Positions 51,582 through 60,895 of a stretch of 64,000 nucleotides of DNA are shown piece after piece. The stretch is from Brevibacillus brevis (GTDB lineage: Bacteria; Bacillota; Bacilli; Brevibacillales; Brevibacillaceae): positions 4,801,001 to 4,865,000 of the forward strand of contig NZ_LR134338.1 of the NCBI RefSeq assembly GCF_900637055.1, in the 5' to 3' direction. The position numbers and the translations under genes were made by a program. Each line of letters starts with the position of its first letter. The stretch's first letter is position 1. The notes beneath the pieces were generated by a model. The model saw nothing but the letters and a program-made list of their open reading frames with translations. It was not told where the DNA came from and ran no database searches.

Positions 51582-52172
51582 CTATTCATTTGCCTGCAAG
51601 ATCCCATATGCCAAAAAAGATACCGCATCGTCCGCTAGCTGCTCCGCTGTTTTTTCGCCCGTCAGCAAATACCGCGTCGTCATACGGTCTACGACTGCGA
51701 TCATTGCCTCTGCCGCTGCCTCCACGGACAACTCGACACGGACGTGCCCCGCAGTCTGATTTTGTCGCAAGTTGACAGCAACCATCGAAGCCAGCTTACG
51801 ATGCAGCTCTTCGCCCTCTTCTGCCTGATACAGCACGATCCGGGTCAAGTCAGGCTGCTCCTGAAAAAATCGGAACAAGGCGAGCAAGTTTTCCCGTACC
51901 TGATGGAAGACATCTGTCTTCGTCAAGGCCGTTACCTTTTGACCGCTGTCCGCCAATTCCCACAGCTTGGTAACGAATGTGTCCGTCAACTGCTGATACA
52001 AGCCTTCCTTGCTGTCAAAATACTGGTAAAACGACGCCTGAGTCAGGCCTGCTGCTTTCACAATGTCACTCACCCGAGTACGATGAAAGCCTTTTGCCGC
52101 GAACTCAGAAGCTGCCGCCGCAAGCAACCGACTGCGACTCAGCTCCCCTTTCGATAATTTGTCATTGGTCAT
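51582..52172 (-). CDS. TetR/AcrR family transcriptional regulator
   Basis: A 196-residue protein. The N-terminal helix-turn-helix reads RTRVSDIVKAAGLTQASFYQYFDSK (split here: the recognition helix is LTQASFYQYF). The rest is a helical ligand-binding domain. A long palindrome just upstream (52190-52219) is a likely operator, so it should repress itself and the HXXEE gene. The inducer is unknown. Confidence 0.93.
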   Translation of the reverse strand: MTNDKLSKGELSRSRLLAAAASEFAAKGFHRTRVSDIVKAAGLTQASFYQYFDSKEGLYQQLTDTFVTKLWELADSGQKVTALTKTDVFHQVRENLLALFRFFQEQPDLTRIVLYQAEEGEELHRKLASMVAVNLRQNQTAGHVRVELSVEAAAEAMIAVVDRMTTRYLLTGEKTAEQLADDAVSFLAYGILQANE

Positions 52173-52189
52173 TTTCTCACCCTCAAAAG

Positions 52190-52219
52190 TAACTCACCAG
52201 TTATATAACTAACGAGTTA
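52190..52219 (-). promoter_or_regulatory. Palindromic operator of the TetR-type gene
   Basis: TAACTC and GAGTTA are symmetric arms about the central palindrome AGTTATATAACT, with three bases between arm and centre on each side. Its place 18 bases before the start codon fits an autoregulatory TetR operator. Confidence 0.7.
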
Positions 52220-52284
52220 TTTTTACAACTTTTGGTTTTTCTTGTCAAGACCCACTTGCTTTTTTATTCCACTCTATGTAAAAT

Positions 52285-52612
52285 GTTTGCTCAAAGGGTA
52301 TCATTTGATGGCAATGAGGAAGAAGAGTAGTCATTTTTCGAGACTTCAGAGAGCTGATGGTTGGTGCGAATCAGTGTTAAGGAAATGATGAATGGGCTTC
52401 CGAGCTCCAAACCGAACCCGCTCTTATGGCGGCAGTAGGCTTTGGCGTTACGTCCGTACGTTACAATGGACACCGTATCAAGCTGTTTTGCACAGAAACG
52501 GTACGGATTAAAGAGATTTTGCGTATGGATGATTCCGTACGCGAAATAACAAGGGTGGCACCACGGTTCATTCGTCCCTGTCCAGGGCGGATGGACCTTT
52601 TTGTATTTTAAA
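52285..52612 (+). ncRNA. Tryptophan T-box leader of trpS
   Basis: The T-box sequence AAGGGTGGCACCACGG lies at 52551-52566, followed by a terminator stem (CATTCGTCC / GGGCGGATG) and T run ending near 52608. Stem I features AGAGAGCTGATGG and GTGCGAATCAG are upstream. A UGG at 52393-52395 in the GAATGGGC segment is the likely specifier codon. Uncharged tRNA-Trp should stabilise the antiterminator and switch on trpS. Confidence 0.92.
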
Positions 52613-52688
52613 GGGGATGTTCAAAAAATCGACTTTTTGAACTCAACTTTTTAAACTCGCATCTAACATTGAAAGGAGCAGCTTTCCC

Positions 52689-53675
52689 ATGAAAACAATC
52701 TTTTCCGGCATTCAACCGAGCGGCATTTTGACCCTCGGGAACTACTTGGGCGCGATGAAACACTTCGTTCCGCTTCAAGATCAGTTCAACTGCTTTTACT
52801 GCATCGTAGACCAGCATGCCATCACCGTTCCACAGGAGCCTGCCGTTCTGCGCGAAAACATTCGTCGTCTCGCGGCTCTCTATTTGTCAGTTGGCCTCGA
52901 TCCGAACAAAATGACGCTGTTCGTCCAATCGGAAGTACCGGCCCATGCCAAGCTCGGCTGGATCATGCTGTGTACCTCTTACTTGGGTGAATTGGAGCGC
53001 ATGACCCAATTCAAGGACAAATCCGATGGACGCGGTGAATCCATTCCAGGCGGTCTGCTGGCTTATCCTCCATTGATGGCTGCTGATATTTTGCTGTACG
53101 GCACTGATTTCGTCCCTGTGGGCGAAGACCAGAAGCAGCATCTGGAGCTGACTCGTGATCTAGCCACTCGTTTTAACAACCGTTATGGCGACATTTTCAC
53201 CATTCCAGAGGTTCGCCTGCCGGAGACTGGCGCACGCATCATGTCTCTTGCTGAAGGCACCAAGAAAATGAGCAAATCCGATCCAAACCAAGGCGCCTTC
53301 ATCTCCATGCTGGATGATGCAGACACCATCACGAAAAAAATCAAGCGCGCACAAACGGATTCCGACAGCGTTGTGCGTTATGACAAAGCAGAAAAGCCAG
53401 CAGTCTCTAACCTCATGACCATCTACTCCCTCTGCTCTGGAAAAACGCTGGATGAGATCGAAGCGATGTACGAGGGCAAAGGCTACGGCGCATTCAAAAC
53501 CGAGCTGGCCGAAGTTGTCGTAGAAACACTCCGTCCGATCCAAGAACGCTTCGAGCAGCTGTTCCACTCCTCCGAGCTGGATGATATCTTGACTGCCGGG
53601 GCAGAGAAAGCGAATAAAGTCGCGAACGAGATGCTGTACAAAGTTGAAAAAGCAATGGGGATGGCACGTCTCTAA
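52689..53675 (+). CDS. trpS: Tryptophanyl-tRNA synthetase
   Basis: A 328-residue class I synthetase of normal length. SGILTLGNYLGA is the HIGH-region equivalent and KKMSKSDPN the KMSKS loop near residue 196. DQHAIT and VGEDQKQHLELTRD are TrpS signatures. It charges tRNA-Trp. It is under the T-box described at 52285-52612 and ends at a strong terminator. GAAAGGAG precedes the ATG. Confidence 0.98.
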   Translation: MKTIFSGIQPSGILTLGNYLGAMKHFVPLQDQFNCFYCIVDQHAITVPQEPAVLRENIRRLAALYLSVGLDPNKMTLFVQSEVPAHAKLGWIMLCTSYLGELERMTQFKDKSDGRGESIPGGLLAYPPLMAADILLYGTDFVPVGEDQKQHLELTRDLATRFNNRYGDIFTIPEVRLPETGARIMSLAEGTKKMSKSDPNQGAFISMLDDADTITKKIKRAQTDSDSVVRYDKAEKPAVSNLMTIYSLCSGKTLDEIEAMYEGKGYGAFKTELAEVVVETLRPIQERFEQLFHSSELDDILTAGAEKANKVANEMLYKVEKAMGMARL

Positions 53676-53690
53676 TCCATTTCCACAACA

Positions 53691-53731
53691 AAAAACGGGC
53701 TGGGAAGCTATCTCCCAACCCGTTTTCCCTT
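53691..53731. terminator. Terminator between trpS and the giant secreted protein gene
   Basis: AACGGGCTGGGA and TCCCAACCCGTT form a strong stem with T run on the plus side and A run on the other. It can serve both converging genes. Confidence 0.85.
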
Positions 53732-53734
53732 TAG

Positions 53735-56700
53735 TCAATTGCTCTTAACCGTGACAGTTACCTTCGCTGTCTTGCCAGCGTAGCTGATCGTGATGGTCAC
53801 TCTTGTTCTTGGTTTGGCATCATCCAAGACAAGAATACGCCCCGTCTCATCAACCTCTACCTGTTCGGGCTTGCTTGATGTGAACTCGATACCTTCCGCT
53901 TCAGTAACGTCTTCTTCCGCATCATTACCGAGAATCGCCATCACCTTGAGCTGTGCTTCCTCGCCTTGGGCTAGCTTGAGAGATTTCGGCGCGATCTCGA
54001 TCCTTTTCAGGGCAGTCTCTCCGACAACATAAGAGGAAGCCGTCGCCACTGTAAAGATCCCTACATCGCCTTCTTTTTCCACTTTGATTGGTTTTCCCTT
54101 AAGTCCCATAGCTGGTCTCCACATATTACTTCGGAACACGTAGGCTTGGAGCTTTTCGCTTGCCTCTTCGGCGACTGGTAGCCCGAGCATAAAGCCTGCT
54201 TTTCCGAAGCTTGTCAGCTTTTTACCCTTGCTCCACGCTTGCAATTGATAAGCTTCGCCTGGGTTCGGGACACCCTTCCAGCTGTTTCCATCTGATTCTG
54301 TCAGGGAGAGGGCAAACTCTCGTGCACGCTCAGCAGCAAAGTATGCGCCCGGCACTTCTACCCATGCTTCACTATCCAAGGTGACTCGGATTCCTACCTC
54401 TTTTTCCTTCAATTGCTCAACCAGCTTCTGCTCCATGGTTACCGTAGGTTCTTTTGATTCTTCCTTGCGAGAACGCGTGTCGATCGAATCGTCATCGCTT
54501 TCTTCCACTTGAACGAATAGCACCGGAGCAAAGCCGATCTTGTCTTTCACGGACTCGATTGCTTTCATGAATTCCCCGAGTACGTCTAGAAGTTCATCTA
54601 CTTGTTCGTCATCTGCCTTGATCTCATCCCCATCTTCAATGACGACAGTGCCAAGCTTTTTCAAAAGCTCTTCCGCCAGCGTACGGACATGCTTGGCTAC
54701 CTCTTTGGAAATATCCTTTTCATCGAGGGGCTCCAGTGCTGTTTTCGCCAAGCTCGTCAAAGAAGCAAGTGCCAGACGGGCAAGCTCTTCCTTCTCGATG
54801 CCATCTTCTGTGAGCGGGTCAAATGCTTTGTCCAAAAAGCTCTTCGTCACATCTTGGAGCGACTCTTCACTAATGGTTCCTCGCTCGGCCTGCTCGGCTA
54901 CTGCCTCGAGTACAGTCGTGATCGTATCAGTGACTGTCTCCCATTTCTCAGTCGGCGTCCATTGCTCGGCATCCAGAAGTTTTTCCAGATGGCTGAGTAC
55001 TTGATCCACCTGTCCCAAAATGGCGTTCTCCTCCTGACTTGCGGAGATGACTTGAGCCGCTTGTTTGTTCAAATCTCTCTGCGTGTCCGGTGTCGGTGTT
55101 CTGTCCGGAGGTGTAACTGGCGGTGGTGACTCCGGCTTGGCCGGAACCTGCACGGTCAATGCTTTGGTCTCTGCTGTCGATTGGTCGGATGCTCGTGTGA
55201 CCTCCAAAATCAGGTCTACATTCGTCTGGCGATTTGGCGGCGTAATTTTGCCGTCCAGCGAAATGACCGCTGTATCACTTGACGACTTGATCGTGATGGT
55301 AAAGCCTGCAGGTACCTCTGGCAGCTTCAAGCGTGTCTCACCCGCTGCTGGCTGTGGGAGCTGCGTGATGCTTTCTGCCACTTCTTTTGCTGTTTTTTCC
55401 GGCGTGCCGCGATCCTTCAAGTCCAGCTGTACAAGGACAGGGTTATGATCACTCACACGTCCCTCGCTCTCGGTCAAGCCAGCGTTGATGTGAACGATAT
55501 CAACCTTTGTGTCATCCTCTAAGTGGTTGCTGACCAAAATTTGATCCAAGACTTGAGAGTTCCCTTGGTACACGTACGTATACTGCTCACCCTTCGGCAG
55601 TTTCTCCACCATATTGGTCAAAACGCCATCTGCCAATTCCTGCACCGGATTCGAAAACGGGAAATCGTTGAGATCACCCAGCACCACAACATTTGCTTTC
55701 GCTTCCGCCGCATGGATGTCTTTTACAAAGTTATTTAACACACGGGCAATTTTCATGCGCTGTACTTCACTCACCAGCTGTGGCGGCTGATCTTTTCCAA
55801 ACAGCGCTTGATCTCCACCCTTGGAGTTGAAATGGTTGGCGATGACAATGACCGGCTCGCCTTGGAAAATGAATTCCGCTGCCAGTGGCTTACGGCTCGA
55901 AGCAAACGCCTCGTTGGTCGGATCTACCCGCCCTGGATTGACGGAAAGATGCGCCACGCCATCTCGCGTCTCGATTTGCACCGCATCTGTCGCACCTCCT
56001 GGCGGTCCTTCTGCCAGCTGTACCCGTTCTGGATTGTAGAAGAAACCAACACGGATATTTCCTCCTGGCTGTCCACCATCCTGATTGTTCTGTGGCGCGA
56101 TATCCGTGTATCGGTAAGTCGGACCGTTTTTGTTTTCAATCGCTTTGATCAATGCTTCCGCAGACTGTGTAGCATCTGTTTGTCCATTGTCTGTCGGCCC
56201 ATTATCGTCCTGCATTTCTACCACACCGATAATATCCGGTCCCTTCATGTTGTCCACGATCGTCTCGGCGATGCGATTGATTTTAGCGGAATCGGTTTTT
56301 GCCGAGAAATTCTCGATGTTGTACGTAGCGATTGTCAGCTTGTCCTCTTTTGGGGAAATATTCGTCACTGGCGGCTCATAATGGCTTGCCTGTACCGTAA
56401 ATTCGCGTGTATGGAACAGCTTGTAGTTCGCGAAGCTGTAGTCAATGATGCCTACCAGCGGCTCAGTAAATTTGTCGCCGACTTTTACCTCTCCGGTAAT
56501 CGATCCGAGTTTATCCGATACCGTGATGCGTTCAGGGTGAAAATCATTGGCTTCCAGCACCACTCCGCCAGCTGGTGTACGCGGCTGATTTGAATGAGCT
56601 TGATCATCGATAACGACAAATTCCGTTGCACGTGGATTGGTAAACGTCTTGGTTTCGCCAACTACGATCGGATTGTCGATTTGCACCAGCATGCCTTCGA

Positions 56701-59224
56701 GACTTTCCCAGAAGTCGATGCCGTCTTGATCCGGGTCGAATTTGCCGAGGCTGTCGTTGTCGATAATTCCTTTTGGATATTCGTAGTTGTCTTTGCCCAG
56801 AATGAGTGGATCAGGGAGTCCCTTTGCTGGATTGACAACTGCGTACGAGGTTGCATCAATTTGCGTCTGGGTGAGGTCTGTACCCGCTCTGTTCGATGGC
56901 ACGTATTCCTTGACGGTTCCGCTGACGATGACTTCATCGCCAGGGTTGACCGCTGCTTTTGGCTCGTAAACGTAAATGCCTTCGGAGGTAAATGGGTCTG
57001 CGTCCGGTTGCGGGTCTTGCATATAAAAGCCTTGTACATTGCTGCCGCTTCGGACGACAGCCGTTACGATTCCCGGAACATTCGTCACCGTTCCATCGGC
57101 CATCGCTGATCGGTGCGACGTTCCTTGGATATCATGAATCCGAATGTTGTCTTTTTGAATCACATAGCGGAAGGTCGCTACATTGCTGTCTGTGTAGCCA
57201 TCCTTGACAGCTATGGCTGAAAGGGTCGTATCCACGTCAATCTGGATCGGTCCCGTATACTTGATGCTCCCTCTGCTCGGTGTCGAACCATCTATCGTAT
57301 AGAAGATCGTAGTGTCAGCCATTGTCGTTGAGAGCGTTACATTTGTTCCTTTTGTCACCATAGGACCTGCTGGGCTCGCTGTGACCATAGGGACTTTATT
57401 CTCGTCCTCAACGAGATCAGCGACAGTGCGCGGCACCAGCTTGTATACATTGCGGTCGTAGTTCACCACGCCTGTAATAGCTGCATAGCTCTTGTTCAAT
57501 GGAAGCGAAAGAGAGGCATCCGGTCGAGACACAAACGTACCGTGCTGATCCTCTAGCGTGTAATTGCCGCTTGATACCGATTTGACGGTAACCACCTTTA
57601 CCGTCACCAGCTTGCCTTCCAAAGCCTCTCCTGTAGCAGCCGCAAAATCAGTGGATGTCACGATTTGCGGACTAGGCACACCCGCTTGTTTTTGCACGAT
57701 TTCCACGTTACTGGTGAGTGCTTCGAGTTGAGCCAGTCCATGGTAGTCACTCATTTTTCCAGTAGCTCGGATCTTGTCTCCTACCTCAATTTTGCCAGTC
57801 AGCCCTGGCGCACGAAGTACAAGTCCTGCCGTCTCATCTTGGAAATACACGTTATTTTGTCCGCCCGCTTCGAACATCGCCGTCACCGTTCCGACGACAA
57901 TCACGTTCGTTCCTACCGGGGTGTTTCTTGCCTCAGCAATCGTAGTCGAACCCACTGCTGACTTAGTAACGCTAACTTCCGGGCTCTCAAACGACTTGCC
58001 ATATTCCCCAGCTGTTTGCTGCGTTACGAGGATATGATCCAGCTGATCGATGTTTGGAATCGTAAAGGAAAATGACCCGTTTGCCTGTGCCGTTCCTGTT
58101 TCTTTGTTGCTAAGCATCAGCGGTTGTTTTTGCGGATCGTATGCGCGCAAGATAGCATTCCCTGCTGCCGCTCCTGCTTCTCCTCGCAGTTCGCCCGCTC
58201 CGTTCACCGCTTGCAGGCTGACTTTATCCTGGATCAAAACTGGGCTGGCTACCGCTGGCCTCAGCTCGATGCTCGCACTCTCCTTCTTACTCCCTTCGGT
58301 TGCGGTGAGATAGACTCCCTGTGCATTTGGATCGGGATTGGCAAAAGTCAGCTCGATTAGTCCGGAAGCATCCGAATCTTGCGTTGCCAAAGGAGTGTCG
58401 CTACCTGTTCCTGTAGGCTGACTCGCATAAACCTTAATCGTCCGCCCTTGACCGACATAGCCGCGAATTGTTGCTTGGGTAGGATCGGTATGATCAAAAA
58501 TAAGTTCCGTAGCGTTCGGCTTGTCCGTCACGTCTGTTGGCAGCGGTGGTTCTGCTGGGCTTTGCGCGTTTTTCGGGGTAGGTGCCCCTGTGATAAAATC
58601 GTTGCCGTTGTTGTTCGTATCCCAGCCATTTCCTCCGTTTGGTACAATGCCACTGGCGTCGCTAATGCGCTGGGCGCTGTTCGAGTTTGTAGTAGCTGGT
58701 GCAGGTGAATTGCCCTCGTATGCATTTGCTCCACCGTATCCGACCATATCTACAACACCTGTTTGGGAGGAGACATCCGCCCCTGTTAAAGGCGTAGTAT
58801 GGCTAACCAATGCGACCTTTCCTTGTGCTCCAGCCATTGCAAGCGTTCCCGTAGCATCAGGAGTAGGGAGGACTGCTGTACCGCCCGTTCCTGATGCTTG
58901 CTGGATCAAATAAAACCCATAAGGAGCTATGCTTCCAGCCAAATCTGTTGTCTGCCAAGTTCCTCCCGTAGCAGAAGCATATTGTACAGACCAGCCTCCA
59001 ACCGAAACAGCCGTGTCTGTCGGGTTATACAGCTCAATGAAATCGTTCTTGTAATAGGCACCAGAGTTCCCCCCACCCCCATACACCTCGCTGATCACCA
59101 CATGATCAGCCCGCGCAGCTTTTGCCTGTGGCATCCACCCGGTCGGTAAAACCGTTCCTATCATAACCGCAGCGATTAGCGCCAGCTTCGGCCATCGGGA
59201 AGAACCTACTCTCTTTTTCAACAT
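53735..59224 (-). CDS. Giant secreted multidomain nuclease-like protein (LTD, EEP, Ig-like)
   Basis: An 1829-residue protein. The frame is open to 59347, but MLKKRVGSSRW at 59224 gives a proper signal peptide (LALIAAVMIGTVLPTGWMPQAKA) and follows GAGGAGG. Domains in order: lamin-tail domain (~35-170, VVISEVYGGGGN); carbohydrate/Ig-like region; OB-fold (~450-600); chitobiase C-terminal-like domain (~610-690, FYTIDGSTPS); YhcR-type OB-fold (~710-800); endonuclease/exonuclease/phosphatase domain (~960-1265) with TYNIENF, GDLNDFP and SDHNPV; a long helical region; Ig-like domain (~1745-1829). The EEP residues look intact, so it should cut extracellular DNA or RNA. Confidence 0.88.
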   Translation of the reverse strand: MLKKRVGSSRWPKLALIAAVMIGTVLPTGWMPQAKAARADHVVISEVYGGGGNSGAYYKNDFIELYNPTDTAVSVGGWSVQYASATGGTWQTTDLAGSIAPYGFYLIQQASGTGGTAVLPTPDATGTLAMAGAQGKVALVSHTTPLTGADVSSQTGVVDMVGYGGANAYEGNSPAPATTNSNSAQRISDASGIVPNGGNGWDTNNNGNDFITGAPTPKNAQSPAEPPLPTDVTDKPNATELIFDHTDPTQATIRGYVGQGRTIKVYASQPTGTGSDTPLATQDSDASGLIELTFANPDPNAQGVYLTATEGSKKESASIELRPAVASPVLIQDKVSLQAVNGAGELRGEAGAAAGNAILRAYDPQKQPLMLSNKETGTAQANGSFSFTIPNIDQLDHILVTQQTAGEYGKSFESPEVSVTKSAVGSTTIAEARNTPVGTNVIVVGTVTAMFEAGGQNNVYFQDETAGLVLRAPGLTGKIEVGDKIRATGKMSDYHGLAQLEALTSNVEIVQKQAGVPSPQIVTSTDFAAATGEALEGKLVTVKVVTVKSVSSGNYTLEDQHGTFVSRPDASLSLPLNKSYAAITGVVNYDRNVYKLVPRTVADLVEDENKVPMVTASPAGPMVTKGTNVTLSTTMADTTIFYTIDGSTPSRGSIKYTGPIQIDVDTTLSAIAVKDGYTDSNVATFRYVIQKDNIRIHDIQGTSHRSAMADGTVTNVPGIVTAVVRSGSNVQGFYMQDPQPDADPFTSEGIYVYEPKAAVNPGDEVIVSGTVKEYVPSNRAGTDLTQTQIDATSYAVVNPAKGLPDPLILGKDNYEYPKGIIDNDSLGKFDPDQDGIDFWESLEGMLVQIDNPIVVGETKTFTNPRATEFVVIDDQAHSNQPRTPAGGVVLEANDFHPERITVSDKLGSITGEVKVGDKFTEPLVGIIDYSFANYKLFHTREFTVQASHYEPPVTNISPKEDKLTIATYNIENFSAKTDSAKINRIAETIVDNMKGPDIIGVVEMQDDNGPTDNGQTDATQSAEALIKAIENKNGPTYRYTDIAPQNNQDGGQPGGNIRVGFFYNPERVQLAEGPPGGATDAVQIETRDGVAHLSVNPGRVDPTNEAFASSRKPLAAEFIFQGEPVIVIANHFNSKGGDQALFGKDQPPQLVSEVQRMKIARVLNNFVKDIHAAEAKANVVVLGDLNDFPFSNPVQELADGVLTNMVEKLPKGEQYTYVYQGNSQVLDQILVSNHLEDDTKVDIVHINAGLTESEGRVSDHNPVLVQLDLKDRGTPEKTAKEVAESITQLPQPAAGETRLKLPEVPAGFTITIKSSSDTAVISLDGKITPPNRQTNVDLILEVTRASDQSTAETKALTVQVPAKPESPPPVTPPDRTPTPDTQRDLNKQAAQVISASQEENAILGQVDQVLSHLEKLLDAEQWTPTEKWETVTDTITTVLEAVAEQAERGTISEESLQDVTKSFLDKAFDPLTEDGIEKEELARLALASLTSLAKTALEPLDEKDISKEVAKHVRTLAEELLKKLGTVVIEDGDEIKADDEQVDELLDVLGEFMKAIESVKDKIGFAPVLFVQVEESDDDSIDTRSRKEESKEPTVTMEQKLVEQLKEKEVGIRVTLDSEAWVEVPGAYFAAERAREFALSLTESDGNSWKGVPNPGEAYQLQAWSKGKKLTSFGKAGFMLGLPVAEEASEKLQAYVFRSNMWRPAMGLKGKPIKVEKEGDVGIFTVATASSYVVGETALKRIEIAPKSLKLAQGEEAQLKVMAILGNDAEEDVTEAEGIEFTSSKPEQVEVDETGRILVLDDAKPRTRVTITISYAGKTAKVTVTVKSN

Positions 59225-59345
59225 CCTCGCATCATTCCTCCTCACGATCATTCGGAAGTAGCTCTCTAAAAATCGTACATTAAGAATCTGAACATTGTGT
59301 AAATTTGATGTAAAGTTTGCATAATCCTTCCAAACCATGTATAAC

Positions 59346-59381
59346 AAAAACCGCCAAGCTCCATCGTCCTTGGCGGTTTTT
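59346..59381. terminator. Terminator between yhhQ and the giant gene
   Basis: CCGCCAAG (59351-59358) pairs perfectly with CTTGGCGG (59369-59376), flanked by A and T runs. It terminates yhhQ on the minus strand. Confidence 0.85.
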
Positions 59382-59396
59382 CAGTGTTTTTGTCAA

Positions 59397-60077
59397 TTAG
59401 CTTTCGTCCACTTTCATACTGCGTGCGATATAAAGAATCGGCGTCGAAGCTGCCGATACGACAAACTTGATCAGGTAGGTAGTCAGCAGGATTTGCCACC
59501 ATACGTCCATTGGGAATTCTCCCAAAAAGGCAATCGTACAAAAGGTAACCGAATCGAGCAGTTGACTGAATAGCGTGCTTCCATTATTGCGAATCCAGAG
59601 CTGATTGCGGCCTGGACATTTTTTCTTCAACCACGAATAGATTTTCACGTCGACAAATTGGCTGACAAAATACGCACACAAGCTGCCCAATGCCACTCTT
59701 GGCATCAAGCCAAAAATCGTCTGCAAGGAACCTTGGGCGATATCTGTTTCCTGTGGTTCAAACACCAATACGAGCTGCATAATGATCGTTGCGGCAATTA
59801 AGGTAAAGAAGCCGAACCATACGGCTTTTTTCGCTTCTCTTTCCCCATACTTCTCGTTCAATAGATCGCTTACCAAATAAATAGAAGCATAAATCGTATT
59901 GCCGAGCGTCATAACCAAACCGAACATCTCAATTGTTTTGACCACCTGAATGTTGGCCAGCACGGTAGCCATCCCAATCCACGCATACAGTCCCATTCTG
60001 CCGAACAATCGGTAGCAGAGCAGGAACAGCCCGAAGTTCACCAGAGCAAAAAGCACTCCGATCCAAAAATTAAACAT
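59397..60077 (-). CDS. yhhQ: Queuosine precursor transporter (YhhQ family)
   Basis: A 226-residue membrane protein with six or so segments. Family features are GNTIYASIYLVSDLLNEKYGERE and STLFSQLLDSVTFC. YhhQ-type proteins import the queuosine precursors preQ0 or preQ1. A preQ1-I riboswitch covers the ribosome site, which confirms the substrate class independently of the protein sequence. The translation start at 60077 follows AGGAGGAAATC. Confidence 0.95.
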   Translation of the reverse strand: MFNFWIGVLFALVNFGLFLLCYRLFGRMGLYAWIGMATVLANIQVVKTIEMFGLVMTLGNTIYASIYLVSDLLNEKYGEREAKKAVWFGFFTLIAATIIMQLVLVFEPQETDIAQGSLQTIFGLMPRVALGSLCAYFVSQFVDVKIYSWLKKKCPGRNQLWIRNNGSTLFSQLLDSVTFCTIAFLGEFPMDVWWQILLTTYLIKFVVSAASTPILYIARSMKVDES

Positions 60078-60084
60078 ATGATTT

Positions 60085-60126
60085 CCTCCTAGTTTTGATA
60101 ACGCGGGAGTTTACGAACCGCGGCCC
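60085..60126 (-). ncRNA. preQ1-I riboswitch
   Basis: On the minus strand: stem CGCGG (from ~60122), loop GTTCGTAAACT, closing strand CCGCG (to ~60102), then an A-rich AAAACTAGGAGG tail. The tail includes the ribosome site of yhhQ, so ligand binding should hide it and stop translation. This is the compact class I layout. Confidence 0.82.
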
Positions 60127-60152
60127 GTTTTGAGCATTCAATCATTTTACTT

Positions 60153-60755
60153 TCATTCTCTTATTTTATCAACCATTCTCGATGCATGTACAGCAATCGA
60201 CATTCGGGACACCAACACAATTCCCTCATCAACCAAACTGGCTAATGCTAATGAAACGGTTTCTCTGGTCGCCCCCACCATGTTGGCAATCTCCTGATGG
60301 GAGAGAGAGACGGTCAATTTCAAAAATGGTTCTTCAGCTTTGCCAAATCGCTGACACAACTGAACCAACAGATGGAGTACGCGATCCCTAACCGATTCTA
60401 AAGCGAGCTTCTCCATCCTCTCCTCTTGTTCGCCCAATCGTTTTGACAACTGGAACATCATTTCTTTCAAGCTTGGTGGACATGCTTGCAGCATTTCTTC
60501 CATCCGAGTCGCACTCCAATGAGTAAGGGTCGTTTTTTGCATCGCTTCAATGTAGACAGCGCGTGACCCCAGCGCCATTTCCTCGATCTCGCCAAAAACA
60601 GCTCCAGGTCCCAGCAATCCCACGGTAAAGGCCTTTCCATCTTCGTTCAGCCGAGAGAGACGCAGGAGTCCCTTTTGAATGAAGAAAATGCCCATTCGAA
60701 TGTCAGCCGGTGTCTGAAACATCGTTTTCTTGGCTAAAACGATTTGCTCACTCAT
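60153..60755 (-). CDS. Crp/Fnr family transcriptional regulator
   Basis: A 200-residue protein. The N-terminal cyclic-nucleotide-binding fold (~15-110, GLLGPGAVFGEIEEMALG) precedes a long dimerisation helix and a C-terminal Crp helix-turn-helix (SHQEIANMVGATRETVSLAL, recognition near residue 165). No Cys cluster for an iron-sulfur centre is seen, so it is not an Fnr-type oxygen sensor. The upstream region carries a motif shared with the GntR/HPP region. Confidence 0.93.
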   Translation of the reverse strand: MSEQIVLAKKTMFQTPADIRMGIFFIQKGLLRLSRLNEDGKAFTVGLLGPGAVFGEIEEMALGSRAVYIEAMQKTTLTHWSATRMEEMLQACPPSLKEMMFQLSKRLGEQEERMEKLALESVRDRVLHLLVQLCQRFGKAEEPFLKLTVSLSHQEIANMVGATRETVSLALASLVDEGIVLVSRMSIAVHASRMVDKIRE

Positions 60756-60778
60756 GATACATCCCTCACTATAACAAA

Positions 60779-60793
60779 TACCTAGTTACCTAT
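60779..60793 (-). promoter_or_regulatory. Operator-like motif upstream of the Crp/Fnr gene
   Basis: The minus strand reads TAGGTAACTAGGTA. A near-identical TAGATAACTAGCTA lies between the HPP and GntR genes (61500-61514). TTGACA at about 60815-60820 is the best -35 box of this promoter, placing the motif over or just after the -10 region. Confidence 0.5.
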
Positions 60794-60848
60794 ACTTTTA
60801 TGCATTTCAATCCATTTGTCAATCACCCTACACACTTCCATCTAAATG

Positions 60849-60877
60849 AAAAAATGACCACCTAATAAAAGGCGGCC
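60849..60877 (-). terminator. Terminator of the HPP gene
   Basis: On the minus strand GGCCGCCT (60877-60870) pairs with AGGTGGTC (60863-60856), including G-U pairs, followed by six T. Confidence 0.65.
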
Positions 60878-60895
60878 ACTCCTTACATGATACTG

